From Polytrichum commune (taxonomy: Eukaryota > Streptophyta > Polytrichopsida > Polytrichales > Polytrichaceae): a DNA stretch of 64,000 nt. The position numbers and the translations under genes are program-made. This document shows, piece after piece, positions 11,330 through 22,700 of the stretch. The DNA lies in NCBI GenBank assembly GCA_950295325.1, contig OX485805.1, forward strand, positions 12,310,501 through 12,374,500, given 5' to 3'. Under the pieces are notes generated by a model. The model saw only the letters and a program-made list of their open reading frames with translations, had not been told where the DNA came from and did not search any database. How positions within the stretch are numbered: the stretch's first letter is position 1; every line of letters starts with the position of its first letter.

Positions 11330-13147
11330 ATGGCGATGCCGATGGCGGCCGTAGCCGCTGCGATGCCGTCGTGCTGCGTGAAGAGTGCTGTGGCAGGGGT
11401 AGCGGCAGGGCAATGGGTGGAGCGCAGCGGTGGGCGTGGTGCGAGGGGTGGACTCCGCAGCAGCATGTGGCAGATGGGAGGATGTTACTGGCCTTCGGAG
11501 CAGCTGCGGTGCGCATGGAGATCTCCGCCCGGTAGGCTTGCGGTAGTGAGCTGCACCACTTCTTCCACCACCACCTCCACCACCACTACCGGTACGTGTC
11601 GAATTTCAATTGAATTTTAATCCGCAACAGCCACTAAATTCTGGAATTTTTCATGTGAGATTGATTGAATTGCAAGGGTTTCCAAACATGTGAGAGAAGA
11701 GATACGTGTGATGAGTGCTTCGGGTGGAGCTGGAAGTAATTATCCTGGTGATTGAAGTTGAGGCTTGAATCCAGAGCTACTTGGACGTGAACTTAACAGT
11801 AAGTGCAAGTCGGCGATGACTGCACTGGAATTGTGGCCAAATAGCCAGTGAATTTTGAAGCTCCATGTGAGACTGAATTGCAAGGGTTTCCAAACATGTG
11901 AGGGTAGAGATATCCGTGATGAATGCTTCGGAGCTGTTATCAAGCTGGTGATTGAAGTTGGGGTATGAATCCAGAGCTACTTGGATGTGATCTTAACAGT
12001 GAGTGCAAGTCGGTGATGATTGCATTGGAATTGTGGCAAAATAGCCACTGAATTTTGGAACTCCATGTGAGATTTGATTGCAAGGGATTCCGAACATGTG
12101 AGAGAAGAGATGTGTGTGATGAGTGCTTTGGTGGAGCTGGAAGTAATGAACCTGGGCGGAGGGAAAGATTGCACTGGTGGGAATTAGTTTTCTGGGCATT
12201 TGAATTTGTTAACGCAGAGTGGGTTTCTTTCTTTCTGAGGGGGAGCCCATTTTGAATTTGGAGGGGTGGGATTTGGGGTTAGGGCAGATGTAGATGTACC
12301 CACAGTGGCCGCTACCAAGGAAGCCTTTCTGAAGGCGTTGCTGAAGCCAATCCCCAGCAGTTACGAGACTGCAATCCAGGAGCTTCTCGTGCAGCAGCAC
12401 TCGATGCGATACAATGCCACTTACACCTACGATCCCATCTTCGCCTTGGGTGTTGTGACGGTCTTCAATCGGCTGATGGAGGGGTACCCGAGTGACATGG
12501 AAAGTCAATCCATTTTTGAAGCCTACATTAGTGCACTGAACGAGGATCCTGAATTATACAGGTACCCTTCTTTTCCTCTTCTTCCTTTTATTTTACTGGA
12601 GGGTGGCATTTCTTCTTCTGCACACCAGAAAGCTATGGAGTGCATCTCAACACAAAACAAGAATGACAATAATGGATAGGGGAAATCAGTATCTGTGTTG
12701 GAGATGAGGGGGGCTATTTGGCATTGCAGTTTAAGTTCTTCCATTCTTTCACTAGAGATGGCACCTCTTATTGATTACTCATCTGCATGTCGGAAATTAT
12801 GGAGTGCATCAGAGCAAGACAAGAGGGACAGAGGACAGATAAGGACATTCAGTTTCAATGTTGGAGATATGGGGGCTAGGTATTTGGCATTGCAGTTAAT
12901 TTTTTTTGTTTATGTCTGAAATGGATGCAGAATGGATGCAGAACGGCTGGAGGAATGGGCTGCCTCTGTAAGTGGGAGTGAAATTGCAGAATTTGCACGT
13001 AGGGAAGCTGGAGTAGAAGGCATTCTTAAGATCATTGGTTCTCGTGCAGCCGGCACAGGCAAAATTAATTACAGCCGGTTTTTCGCCATTGGTTTGTTCC
13101 AGCTTCTTGAACGCGCCAATGCTACCGACTCTGCTGTTTTGGAGCAG
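11330..13147 (+). CDS. THF1: THF1/Psb29 (THYLAKOID FORMATION 1) copy A, truncated: exons 1-3 only
   Basis: THF1/Psb29 is a thylakoid/stroma protein needed for photosystem II assembly and turnover and for FtsH stability. Exons 11330-11591, 12288-12561 and 12931-13147 give 251 codons. Residues 1-88 form a Ser/Thr/Ala-rich, Arg-containing transit peptide similar to that of copy B. Exon 2 holds the conserved VQQHSMRYNATYTYDPIF block and MEGYPSDMESQSIF, ending EDPELYR. Exon 3 holds ERLEEWAASVSGSEIAEF and NYSRFFAIGLFQLLERANAT. Exon 3 ends on Gln in phase 0, exactly as in copy B, but the two C-terminal exons of copy B are absent before the NAD kinase exon at 13324. Copy A is therefore either a truncated relic or the 5' part of a THF1-NAD kinase chimera. 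There are no frameshifts or stops in the three exons, which argues against an old pseudogene. Exon 2 has two possible acceptors 6 nt apart (12288 or 12294). Confidence 0.85.
11620..12150. repeat. Tandem repeat, about 200-216 bp unit, in THF1-A intron 1
   Basis: The block GCAAGGGTTTCCAAACATGT recurs at about 11670, 11880 and (diverged) 12081. Each is followed by an AGAAGAGATACGTGTGATG-like block and by a CCAGAGCTACTTGGA block in the first two units. This gives about 2.5 units and fills most of the intron. Confidence 0.8.
12625..12900. repeat. Imperfect direct duplication, about 160 bp unit, in THF1-A intron 2
   Basis: ATGGAGTGCATC (12637 and about 12800) and TTTGGCATTGCAGTT (12718 and about 12880) occur twice in the same order, with TTGGAGATG/TTGGAGATATGGGGGCTA between them. 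The second copy ends just before the exon 3 acceptor. Confidence 0.7.
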
Positions 13148-13323
13148 GTATTTTTGCGATTGTCGATCATTACTGTTGGTGTCCATTGATGAACAAAATT
13201 TTAGTGTTTCATAGTGTTGCAAGGTGGATGGAGAAGTTTTTCTTACTATATGGTTGGTTGGTAGAAGAGCAGTGTAGAACAGTAAAGTTGGCTTCTCTGA
13301 GATTCTGGAGCGGTTTTTGTTAG

Positions 13324-16300
13324 GTTGAAGGATACCAAGAAAACTCATCATGGAGCTCATTTCAGCAGGAGCAAGAAAGCTTGATGGAATCGAGGATGGA
13401 GGAGAGCCAATCACCGAAGGTGGATCCTGAGTGCAGAAGTGTTTCCACCACTGGGAGGAATGAAGACAACCTTGTGGAAGTCTCAGATGCTTTAGAGAGT
13501 ATGTCTTGTTCAGACTTTCTTCAATCTTGAATGCTTCTGTCAGGCTGTCCTTGTTGGTAAGCTCTTCTGCATCTTGAAGTCCCAAGTCAAATAAACAACT
13601 TCTGGCTGTACTCTCTGTCGAGAGTGTAGTCCTTATAATATGCCTAGGTGTTGTGAATTTCAATGACATGTTTTCATAATGTCACAAACAGCGGTTGCCA
13701 AGGCCCTTCGAGATGTGGCAAGGAAGAAAGCTCTTGCTGAAGAGGCGGCTGCAGTATGGAAGCGTAAATATGAAATGGAGCGTGGGAGGAACGATCGACT
13801 TGAGCGCCTGACTGCAGGCCATGCAGCTCTTGGTTTGTGAGGCTTGCCTTCACTTTTGCCTTGTTTTGGCATGTTTCTTCGTATGCTATTAGAGTTATCC
13901 CTTTATTCAATGAGACTTCTAATTGAGAGTTTGTCCCCTATGATTTTCTATTGGTTGTTTTGTATACAAAATCAATAATTTCTTACTACTTGTGGTGCAT
14001 GCTCGATGGTAATGTTTGAATATGAATGAAGACCAACCTATTTTGGTCCATTGAGGGCCAAACTCATTTTAGCACCTCTTGGCATGCCAAAACAAGTTTG
14101 ATCCTCATTGGACGATATTGGATCTTCTTTGTTCAAACCTCCACACTGCCTCCAAGCATGAGCTGAAAACTTACTGAAAATGGGAGTTCTTGTATGCCAA
14201 AACAACCAACTTCCAACCAGAAGTCATGTTAACTTTAGAGGATAACTCCGTTGTGTTTTATTTTTAATTTCAGTTTGTCAAGAATCAATTATGAAGGGAT
14301 TATGTGGAAATATGTTCTCAAAAACATGTATATTGATGCTCATAGCAACTTCTCTTGAATTCATACACGTTGCAGACTCTATGAGGCCAGAGGAACCCTC
14401 ACCCTCACACAATCCAGAGACAGATGCTGATGAGTTGAGAGCATCTGGAGTGCTCACAGGAAAGTTTCCAATTCCAAGAAACAGTCCTTGGCCAAAGGTA
14501 GAGGGAATGATCGATCAGCAAACGCCCCCTCATAGTGCTGTCTCCTTCAGCGAATTGGACTTGGATTCAGTTGAAAGCCTCTTGCCAGCTGACAAGGTAG
14601 ATGTAGCCTCTTATTTCTGTGATGAGCATGTAGCTTCCTACAATTACACTTTCAAACAAAAATAGTGCAGCTTTGCTACTGTGAAGGGTACAGCTTTCCT
14701 GTTGTTCAGTTTGAACCTTTGTCAAAGAAGTGGTTGCCTTTCTGTGTCTGTTGGCATTTCGTATTGGTATAGTAGTTATGCTGAATTCTGAGCACTTAAG
14801 AAGGACAGTATTAACAGGGATCTTGTGCAAATCCACATTGTTTTTTGAAGGACACTTATGTGCATATAGACAGTTAGATCAAAACTCAACATGTGAAATC
14901 AAGTGTGAATTAAATAGCTGTGCAATCATTGATTGAGTTTTCATTCTATTGGGGTGCAATGTTGACTAGTTGAAGTTAGAAAGGTGCTCACGTTTTAGGA
15001 GGTAGTCGTGAATGTGTCTTCTGGACTTACCTAATATTATCAATCTGCATATGCAGGCTTCATTTAAACTCACTTGGGGGACAACCAGCAAGAAGAGCAA
15101 GACCGATGTTGTATCATTCAAATCTGGTGACATAACGATGGCTATTGGGACTAACAAACAGGTACTCTTTACATCTACTAGTACTGAACTTTGAGAAGAT
15201 GGTTGATGATGTTAGGGTATGAATGCTCAGCACTTTCTGATATATTCTACTGATTCACATACATCTTGCTTGATTTGAATGATGTTGGTGTAGTTTGGTC
15301 ATATGTCCAGATTGCTACCTTGCTTTGGTACCCCTACTCTTGACAAGTTGGCTCCCTCTTCTGGTGTATGAATCTTCATTACAAAGTCACTGCTAATTCC
15401 ATGAGGATGTTTCGGTTGCAGATTACGTTGGTGTGGGACTCTCCACCTCGATCTATGGTCATTCTCAAGAAGCCTAACTCATCTACTGTTCACGAGTTAT
15501 CTAAACGAATGATTCGGTGGGTGGTACTCTGGCATCTATGTAGCTCTTGTGATGTAGTGGCATTTGTTGACATTATAATATGTGGGATTAATGTCCCTTC
15601 TGTACTCCCCACCTAATTGAATGCTATGTGTGTAGAATGATGAAAGAAAGATTCATATTTAAAATTTTGTCTTTGTCCTAGGGTGAATGTTCCCTGTTCA
15701 TTATTGTAGTTCTATAGTATATTTAAGGCTCTGCACAACTTCTCTCCTGAAGTAAATTGTTGATTTTTGGGGATGCAGGTGGCTCAATGAGGAGACTAAC
15801 TCAGTTGTATACGTGGAACCAAAGGTCAAGGGAGAATTAGTTCAGGAAGACCCTTACTTTGAGTTTCTTCAGAAATGTGAGACAGGTGAACAGTGGTTTC
15901 AAGCTGATGATTTCTACTCATCTGTTCCACACATGTATGTAGAAAATGGCTGAGATGATTGGTGTAATGTAATAATGTCTCCCAAGAGCGTCAGTGCTGC
16001 AATTTCTAATCGCTGATAAGAACTGTTGAGGATTAGTGATGGTTACAAAATAGTGAGAGACATAATACAGGGCTAATCAGTTCTGAGAAGTCTGTACCAA
16101 ATAATGGGTACTTCAAGTTTGTGGAATTTTTTATGAAATGTGACAGAGGAGGAAGTGATGAATCTGCACAAGAAAGTGGACTTGGTCATTACACTTGGTG
16201 GTGATGGAACTGTGCTTTGGGTAAGATCTTAGAACTCATGTTTCTTCAACTACAAGGAATTCATCTCTGTTGGTCAATAATCTTTGTTTCTAATTAGTAG

Positions 16301-18064
16301 GTAAATATAGGCAAGACTTATGGTAACATAGATGGCTAGAACGAATTTTTTAGCTAAATTATAAACTGGTAAACCCTCCTGTATGTATCTCTGTCCATAG
16401 TTATGTCTTACCTTGCTTCAATATTCAGTATTTGATGGTGAATGCAAATTGCATGGTCTTGATTGTGCAGGCAGCATCAATGTTCAAGGGCCCAATGCCT
16501 CCACTGGTGTCCTTCTCCATGGGCTCTCTTGGTTTTATGACTCAATTTGGTATCCACTTTCAAAGTTTATGATTTAGGGAGGGTATAAATTTCTGGTTCT
16601 GTTCAGGGTGATGAAACATGTGTCGTATGTGCGTAGTCAATTTTTTTGGGTGTTTGGTGGGAGACTTTCTCTGTTTACCTCTTCCTTCAAAGAGCATAGG
16701 GGTTGTGACCAACATATTTTTAGGTCAAATTTTAAATGTGGAAAGAAAATTGATTTTTATAGTATTTGTTGTACAGTTGAAACAAAGGTCTAAAAGGTGG
16801 AAGTGTTGCAGTTGCGGATGCCCCAGATGGTATTGTACGCTAACCAGGTCTTTTAATGTCTCAGTGTGACGATGTAATGTCCTTGACTGAGAATCTCAGA
16901 GAGTGATCTTTACAAAGAAAGTCTAATGAAGGTAATAAGAGGCCCTGTATACATCACGCTACGACATCGACTTCATTGCCAGATTGTCCGCAACGCGGAG
17001 AACCTTAAGGATGGCAACTACAGCTCAGAACCAGAAGAACACCTTGTGCTGAATGAGGTTTCTATTGATAGGGGCATGGCATCTGCCCTGTCTAATTTGC
17101 AGTGTTACTGCGATGGGCACTTTGTCACTACTGTACAAGGAGATGGATTGATACTTTCCACTCCGTCCGGAAGTACTGCCTACTCTTTGGCAGCTGGAGG
17201 CTCAATGCTTCACCCTCAGGTGCACTTCTCAATTCCACACCTGTCTGTCTTACCACAAATTGTGTACATACTCTTACTTATGTACATCAACAGTGAAACA
17301 CTTAAATTTGGTACTTGAGTCATTAGACTTTGAGTTGCAAGTTGAGAATGTGAGGTGATTGCTTGAATTAACCAAAGTAAATGACTAGTGACCTCTAATA
17401 TGACTGAAGAGGGTGTTTAAAGAGAAGACGTTTGAATATTGTGGTTAGAATTATCATGCGGAGAGTTTTGGGGAATAATATCACTTTGTTGTGGGCTGTG
17501 CAGGTTCCAGGAATTCTGTTTACACCTATTTGTCCACATTCGCTTTCCTTCCGGCCGGTTATTCTGCCCGAGTATGTGACAATAAGGATACAGGTCAGTG
17601 TACTTTACCATCATTGAAGACACAAATACCAGGCAACCTTTTACTTACAATTCTGTTAGTTTTGATCAACACTCTCTGCCTTAAGGGATAACTCCAATGA
17701 CGTGTCCACTAAGGATAGCTTGATGTGACTTGACGATGCTTGGCATTCATGCATGTAAACAAGGACCTTAATTCTTGAAGCTAGAAACAAACGAAATTGT
17801 CCTTAAAAATGCTTATGAATGATTGATGTTATTTATCTGCAGTTGCCTTTAAAGAGCAGGGGTCAAGCATGGGCGAGTTTTGATGGCAAGGCCAGGCAGC
17901 GGCTAAGTGGAGGTGATGCCCTAATTGTACGCATGTCTGCGTGGCCTGTTCCAACAGTGTGTGATGAGGAATCAAGTGGTGATTTCCTACGCAGTGTGAG
18001 GGAGGGCTTGCATTGGAACCTTAGGGTGTGCCAGTTATCTGATGGTCCTCAACAAATCAGTTGA
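13324..18064 (+). CDS. NADK1: NAD kinase, NADK1-like (possibly the 3' part of a THF1-NADK chimera)
   Basis: Phosphorylates NAD to NADP using ATP. Exons: 13324-13498, 13692-13832, 14274-14596, 15057-15161, 15422-15516, 15779-15885, 16147-16220, 16471-16549, 16900-17219, 17504-17593 and 17843-18064. All phases agree (577 codons including stop). The N-terminal 210 residues are plant-specific: a helical [19 protein letters not shown] block, then a Ser/Pro/Asp-rich stretch. The catalytic domain follows: [14 protein letters not shown] (GGDG motif), [22 protein letters not shown] and [20 protein letters not shown], which builds the NAD site. It ends in a short beta-rich tail ([15 protein letters not shown]) and a conserved C-terminal helix. 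The first exon opens at a TAG-G acceptor directly after an in-frame stop. A stand-alone protein would start at Met 13384 (556 aa). Alternatively the exon continues from THF1-A exon 3 in phase 0 across a 176 bp intron. A palindromic MITE sits in intron 2 and another dispersed repeat in the last intron. Confidence 0.92.
13889..14249. mobile_element. Palindromic MITE, copy 1 (NAD kinase intron 2)
   Basis: Starts TTAGAGTTATCC and ends GGATAACTC, with the family's central fold-back (a CTCATTTTAGCACCTCTTGG arm against its inverse around GGCATGCC). It shares the TGGTTGTTTTGTATACAAAA and CCACACTGCCTCCAAGCATG blocks with the other copies. It is somewhat diverged and ends about 25 bp before the exon 3 acceptor. 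Confidence 0.8.
17694..17815. repeat. Dispersed repeat B, partial copy (NAD kinase last intron)
   Basis: Contains a GTGTCCAC..A block, a short decayed spacer, then TGACTTGACGATGCTTGGCATTCATGCATGTAA and AAGGACCTTAATTCTTGAAGCTAG. The same order is seen at 33990-34105 and 54975-55075. It is truncated at the 5' side relative to the other two copies. Confidence 0.7.
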
Positions 18065-19745
18065 AAATCAGTGAACAAGATGCCTAACCCTGTGTATTTT
18101 GTGTACTACTAGTATGTCAATACTTCTTTGAGGTTTTTTATATACAACAATTCGAGTGTTGCTCAACAATCTGTACATACCAGAATGCTAGACACACAAA
18201 AAGTCTACATTCTACCATTCATTTTCAAAATAAATCTGAAAACGATCTCATTCTTTTCACGATTGAGTAATGGGGGTTTTGTATGCAAGTCCAGGATATG
18301 TCCAAGAATTTTGCATTGACAGATGTGTTTATTATCCCTGATTCATGAGTTTCTCTCCTTATCACTGTTCAGATTCCAGAAGCAATCCTTTATTTATGGT
18401 AGTTCTTATAATGTTGTCAGTCGACCTGTGTAGACTTCACTAATTCAGCACAAAGTCAGTGCAAATGAACATTAAGTGTACAGTATTCAAACGAACTCTT
18501 TTTGATGCAAATGTGCCTCTGTACATCTGCAGCTTTTAGAGACAACAACGCTGCAAAGTTCAAGCATAGATTTGTAAACTGTAAACTAGTTCTTACTACC
18601 TAATATTCAAAATAAACACATGTTTATAATACCTTGCATCGCACTCAAAATATTCAGTTTATGATTATTCTACAAATCTTCAATTTCAGCTCTTCATTTA
18701 TGCAGTTCTAAGTGAATTCCAAAGTCTAGAAAAGATGAGAGCATGGTTGACCAATGGATATTATTAGGCATGCACCCAATTCGCCTTTCCACATCCAAAA
18801 GGTGACTAGAAGTGGTGGACCATTGAAAATTCTGATGAGCAAAGTAAAACACTTGCTTGTACAGCATGTAACGAATCAATGTGACAAGTGCCACGAATCA
18901 CCTTCTGTTGCATACATGCACACTCCAACGCAAAAGAGACTCAACCATTGCCCCAATCAAATGAAGCACAAATCCTCTCTGCTCACGCATGCTGGAGCTT
19001 TACCTCACGCCAGTCAGTGCCAGTAAAAAACAAAAACATCAATATAAATTTATAAAATTCACAATATACTCCAAAACATTGATTCACAATATTGTTACCC
19101 TCATCTCAACATGACTTTTGGTTGGGAGTTGGTTGTTTTGCATACAACAATTTCCATGTTTAGTAAGATTTTAAAACATGCTTGGAGATTGTACGGAAAA
19201 TATATTATTGGTTCATTGGGGGTCAAACTCACTTTGGCATGCCAAGAGCTGCTAAAATAGGTCTGGCTCTCAATAAACCTCATGAAATAGATTGTCCTTT
19301 GTTCAAAATTTAAACACTATCTCCAAGTATGCACCATCATAAGTGCAAAGAAATTAATGATATTGTATGCAAAATTATCATAGGGGAACAACTCCCTGCA
19401 ACAAGCCCCATGAGTTCCCATTGAGTTAAAGAATAACTATAGAATGCACTAAATACTGCAAAATATTGATTCATAATGATAATAATAGGTGCAAAAAAAC
19501 TCCCAATCCCTGACGCCGAAGTGGACCCATGCTCCGGAACTCGCCACCTCACCAGCTAAAGTGGAGGGAGGCCTTTCCTTGGCCGCTTGGATAAGGCTCC
19601 GGCTCAACCCTTCCTTCTCTTCCCCTTCCCCTTGAAGGATAGTCATCGATTGAGAACCCATCATAGCATACTCCTGGGTTGTTTCTTGTTCAGAAATCAT
19701 CTTGTTCGCAGAAGGGTGAGGGTGAGGGTGAGGGAATTGGAGGCA
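18065..19745. other. Intergenic region between NAD kinase and THF1 copy B
   Basis: No gene supported. It should contain the NAD kinase 3' UTR (about 18065-18400, AT-rich), a MITE copy at about 19094-19440, and the THF1-B promoter/leader (GC rises after about 19500; a GGTGAG run at 19716-19735 lies just before the ATG). Confidence 0.6.
19094..19440. mobile_element. Palindromic MITE, copy 2 (upstream of THF1-B)
   Basis: Has the CAACATGACTTTTGGTTGGG arm near the left end, the TTGGCATGCCAAGAGCTGCT centre, and TTGAGTTAAAGAATAACTAT at the right end. Terminal repeats are worn but recognisable. It lies about 300 bp upstream of the THF1-B ATG. Confidence 0.8.
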
Positions 19746-22700
19746 ATGGCGGCGTTGGCCACATCGATGTCGTCGTCCTGCGTGAAGAGCGCCATTGTTG
19801 CAACCGCAGCACAATGGGTGGAGCGGAGTGCCACTAACAATGGGAGTATTGGCGTCAAAGGGCTAAGGAGTGGGATGTGGGAGATGAGTTGTTGTCATTC
19901 GGAGCAGTTGCGCGCCACTTTCAGGGCGAATGGCGCCATGACCACCACCAATAGGCGCGCTGTCGTTGTGAGCTGCTCGGCCACGGCTACTGGTACGTGT
20001 GCCTTTGAATTTGGTCATTTCCGGAGAAATTGTGGGGGCGATGATTGCTTGGTTCCGAAGTTTTGAGCTCCAACATTGTGAATGTTGTGGGTTGAGAGCG
20101 GATTGGGGTTGAGTTTCTGGTCGGCAATGTGCATGGTGCCGGGTTCATGGTAATCCGGTGGAATGTTGAGTTTTTGGTGGGTCGATGGCTTAGTTCCGCA
20201 ATTTGGAGTATTAGTGAGACGATTGCTTAGTTCCGAAATTTTGAGCTCCGACATTGTGTATGTTGTGAGTCAAGAGTGGGGCGGGATTTAGTTTATGGTT
20301 GGCAATGTGTATGGTGCTGGAGTCGCGGGTAATTCGGTGGAATGTGGAGTGTCTGGTGAGTTGATGGCTTAGTTCCGAAATTCTGAGCTTCGACATTGAG
20401 CTTCGTAGAAATAGCGAGTGGATGATCTTACTGCCGAACTTGGGTCTTCGGAGAATCAGTGGATCGATGATGGCTTAGTTCTGAAATTTTGAGCTCCGAC
20501 ATTGTGTATGTTGTGGGTTGAGAGTGGAATGGGGTTTAGTTTCTGGTCGGCAATGTGTATGGTGCTGGGGTCACGGAATTCGGTGGAATGTTGAGTTTCT
20601 GGTGGGTCTAAAAAACAGTGGGCCGATTGCTTAGTTCCGAAATTTTGAGCTACGAGATCGTGTCTGTTGTGGATTGAGAGTGGAACAGGGTTTGGTTTCT
20701 GGCCCTCAATGTGTACATTGCTTGGTCATGGTAATTTGGTGGAATTGATGCAAAAGTCTTCGCGGTGTCAGTGAAGGATTTTAGTCCCTTTGGGGAAAGC
20801 TTAATCAGGAGATGGGATCAGAATGATATATAGCATACCTTTGTGATTACTAATGGCTTTTTTGCACATAAAATCAACAACCTTTTTTCACTTGTGGTTT
20901 ATGCTTGAGGTAGTGATGAATTTGATTGAGTAGCAACCTATTGTGGTTCATTGAGGGAAAAAACTCGTTTTAGCACCTCCTGGCAAGCCAAAGTGAGTTC
21001 GACCCTTCAATGAACCGATATAGATTGTTCTTTGTGCAAAACCTCTACACTACCTCCGAGCATGCATCGAAAACTTACAGAACCTGGAAGGCTTTGTGTG
21101 ACAAACAACTCCCAATCAAAAGCCCATCGAGTTAAAAGGATAATTATATTGTGAGAGAGCTCAATTTTCTAAATGAGGGAGGGGATTGGGGTCAGGGCAG
21201 ATGTACCCACAGTGGCCGATACAAAATCTGCCTTCATTAAGGCATACAGGAAGCCTATCCCCAGCATTTACAGCAATGTGATCCAGGAGATTTTGGTGCA
21301 ACAACACTTGATGCGCTACAACACAACCTACACTTACGACCCCATTTTTGCTCTCGGGTTTGTGACGGTGTTCGATCAACTCATGGATGGGTACCCAAGC
21401 GAGACGGACCGCGACGCAATTTTCAAAGCATACATCACTGCACTGAACGAGGATCCTGAATTATATAGGTTACACATTCTTATATTTTCTTTCCACTTTT
21501 TTCTTCTTCTTCTATCTGTATGTAATGGCGAAGAAGGTGTGTGAACGATGTTCTAGGGTTTGTGTCTGGGAGTTGGTGAATGGGTGCCCATGGATTTCTC
21601 ATTGCAAAAGTCGGAATTGTGAAAGGCAGTATCATTTACTGAATCATTCTTATTCAAGTCATAGTTTGTGATTTGTAACTTTAAGGGCACTATCGATGCG
21701 GTTTATAAGTCTTATCCTCAAGCAGAACTGAAGGTCCGTTTACACACAACCACCATTCTCATGGGTGATGGTTGTAGGACACTCAACTACTATGCGGCAC
21801 TGGGAGAGAACTTCAAGACCAAAGCACGGGAGACCAACTTTATACTATCATCCATAAATTGTTTGTTTCCATTAGAAGGATAACACCAATAGGAGGGACA
21901 GTCATTGAGGTCAAATCCACTTTTCAGCTACAGGAGTACATGTGTGTAACGAAATAAATAGTAGTTGTTGAAAGTGAGGCTCAAAATTTTGTTCTTTTCA
22001 TTGAGTGCGACATTCTGAAATAGGTTTATTGGGGAAATGCAGAAAGGACGCACAAAAGCTAGAAGAGTGGGCTGCCTCCGTGAGTGGGAGTGGAATTGCA
22101 GATTTTGCAAGCAAAGATGGTGAGGTAGAAAATATTTTAAAGGAAATCGCCGCCCGTGCAGCTGGCACAGGCACATTCCACTACAGCCGGTTCTTTGCCA
22201 TCGGTTTGTTCCGGCTTCTTGAACGTGCCAATGCTAGCGACCCTGCCATTTTGGAGCAGGTCTGTGTCTCCTGACTCGCCTCGAAATTTCTAGTCTAGTT
22301 TTGATATTCTATTGGCATGGTCATTTTTTTAAAGTATCTAGTGGTAAGGATATTATAGCTTTGTACATATTTTCTCCAATTATGACAAGGATAGCGGCCA
22401 TTTCAATCCGAAACTAGATGTGGTGCAATTTCAGTATTCTGGGGAATAGATAGGCTACAGAGACTTCAACAGGTATACACTTTCTTTTGCCTGGAAATGG
22501 AAGGTTATGAGCGAACTGTCTTGTGGAAAGGAATCTATCAAACTGGTAGAATAATTGTTTTCTAGTGGCATGTTCATTTGTGGATGTGTTTTTTGGTAAG
22601 GATTTTATTGCGTAGCACATATTTTCATTAAAAATTAGGATTGTAGTAATCTTAAGATAATTTGCAATCTCGGTATTTCTGGGCGATAGATAGGCCAGAG

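Noticed and set aside
10468-11516. Long minus-strand open frames rich in Pro, Ser and Asn (up to 284 aa)
   Set aside because: They run across the tandem array and repeat with its unit; composition and periodicity come from the DNA repeat, not from a protein family.
14291-14665. Stand-alone 124-aa protein with an apparent signal peptide
   Set aside because: The frame is NAD kinase exon 3 read through its donor at 14597; splicing at AAG|gtagat joins it to the conserved kinase exon at 15057.
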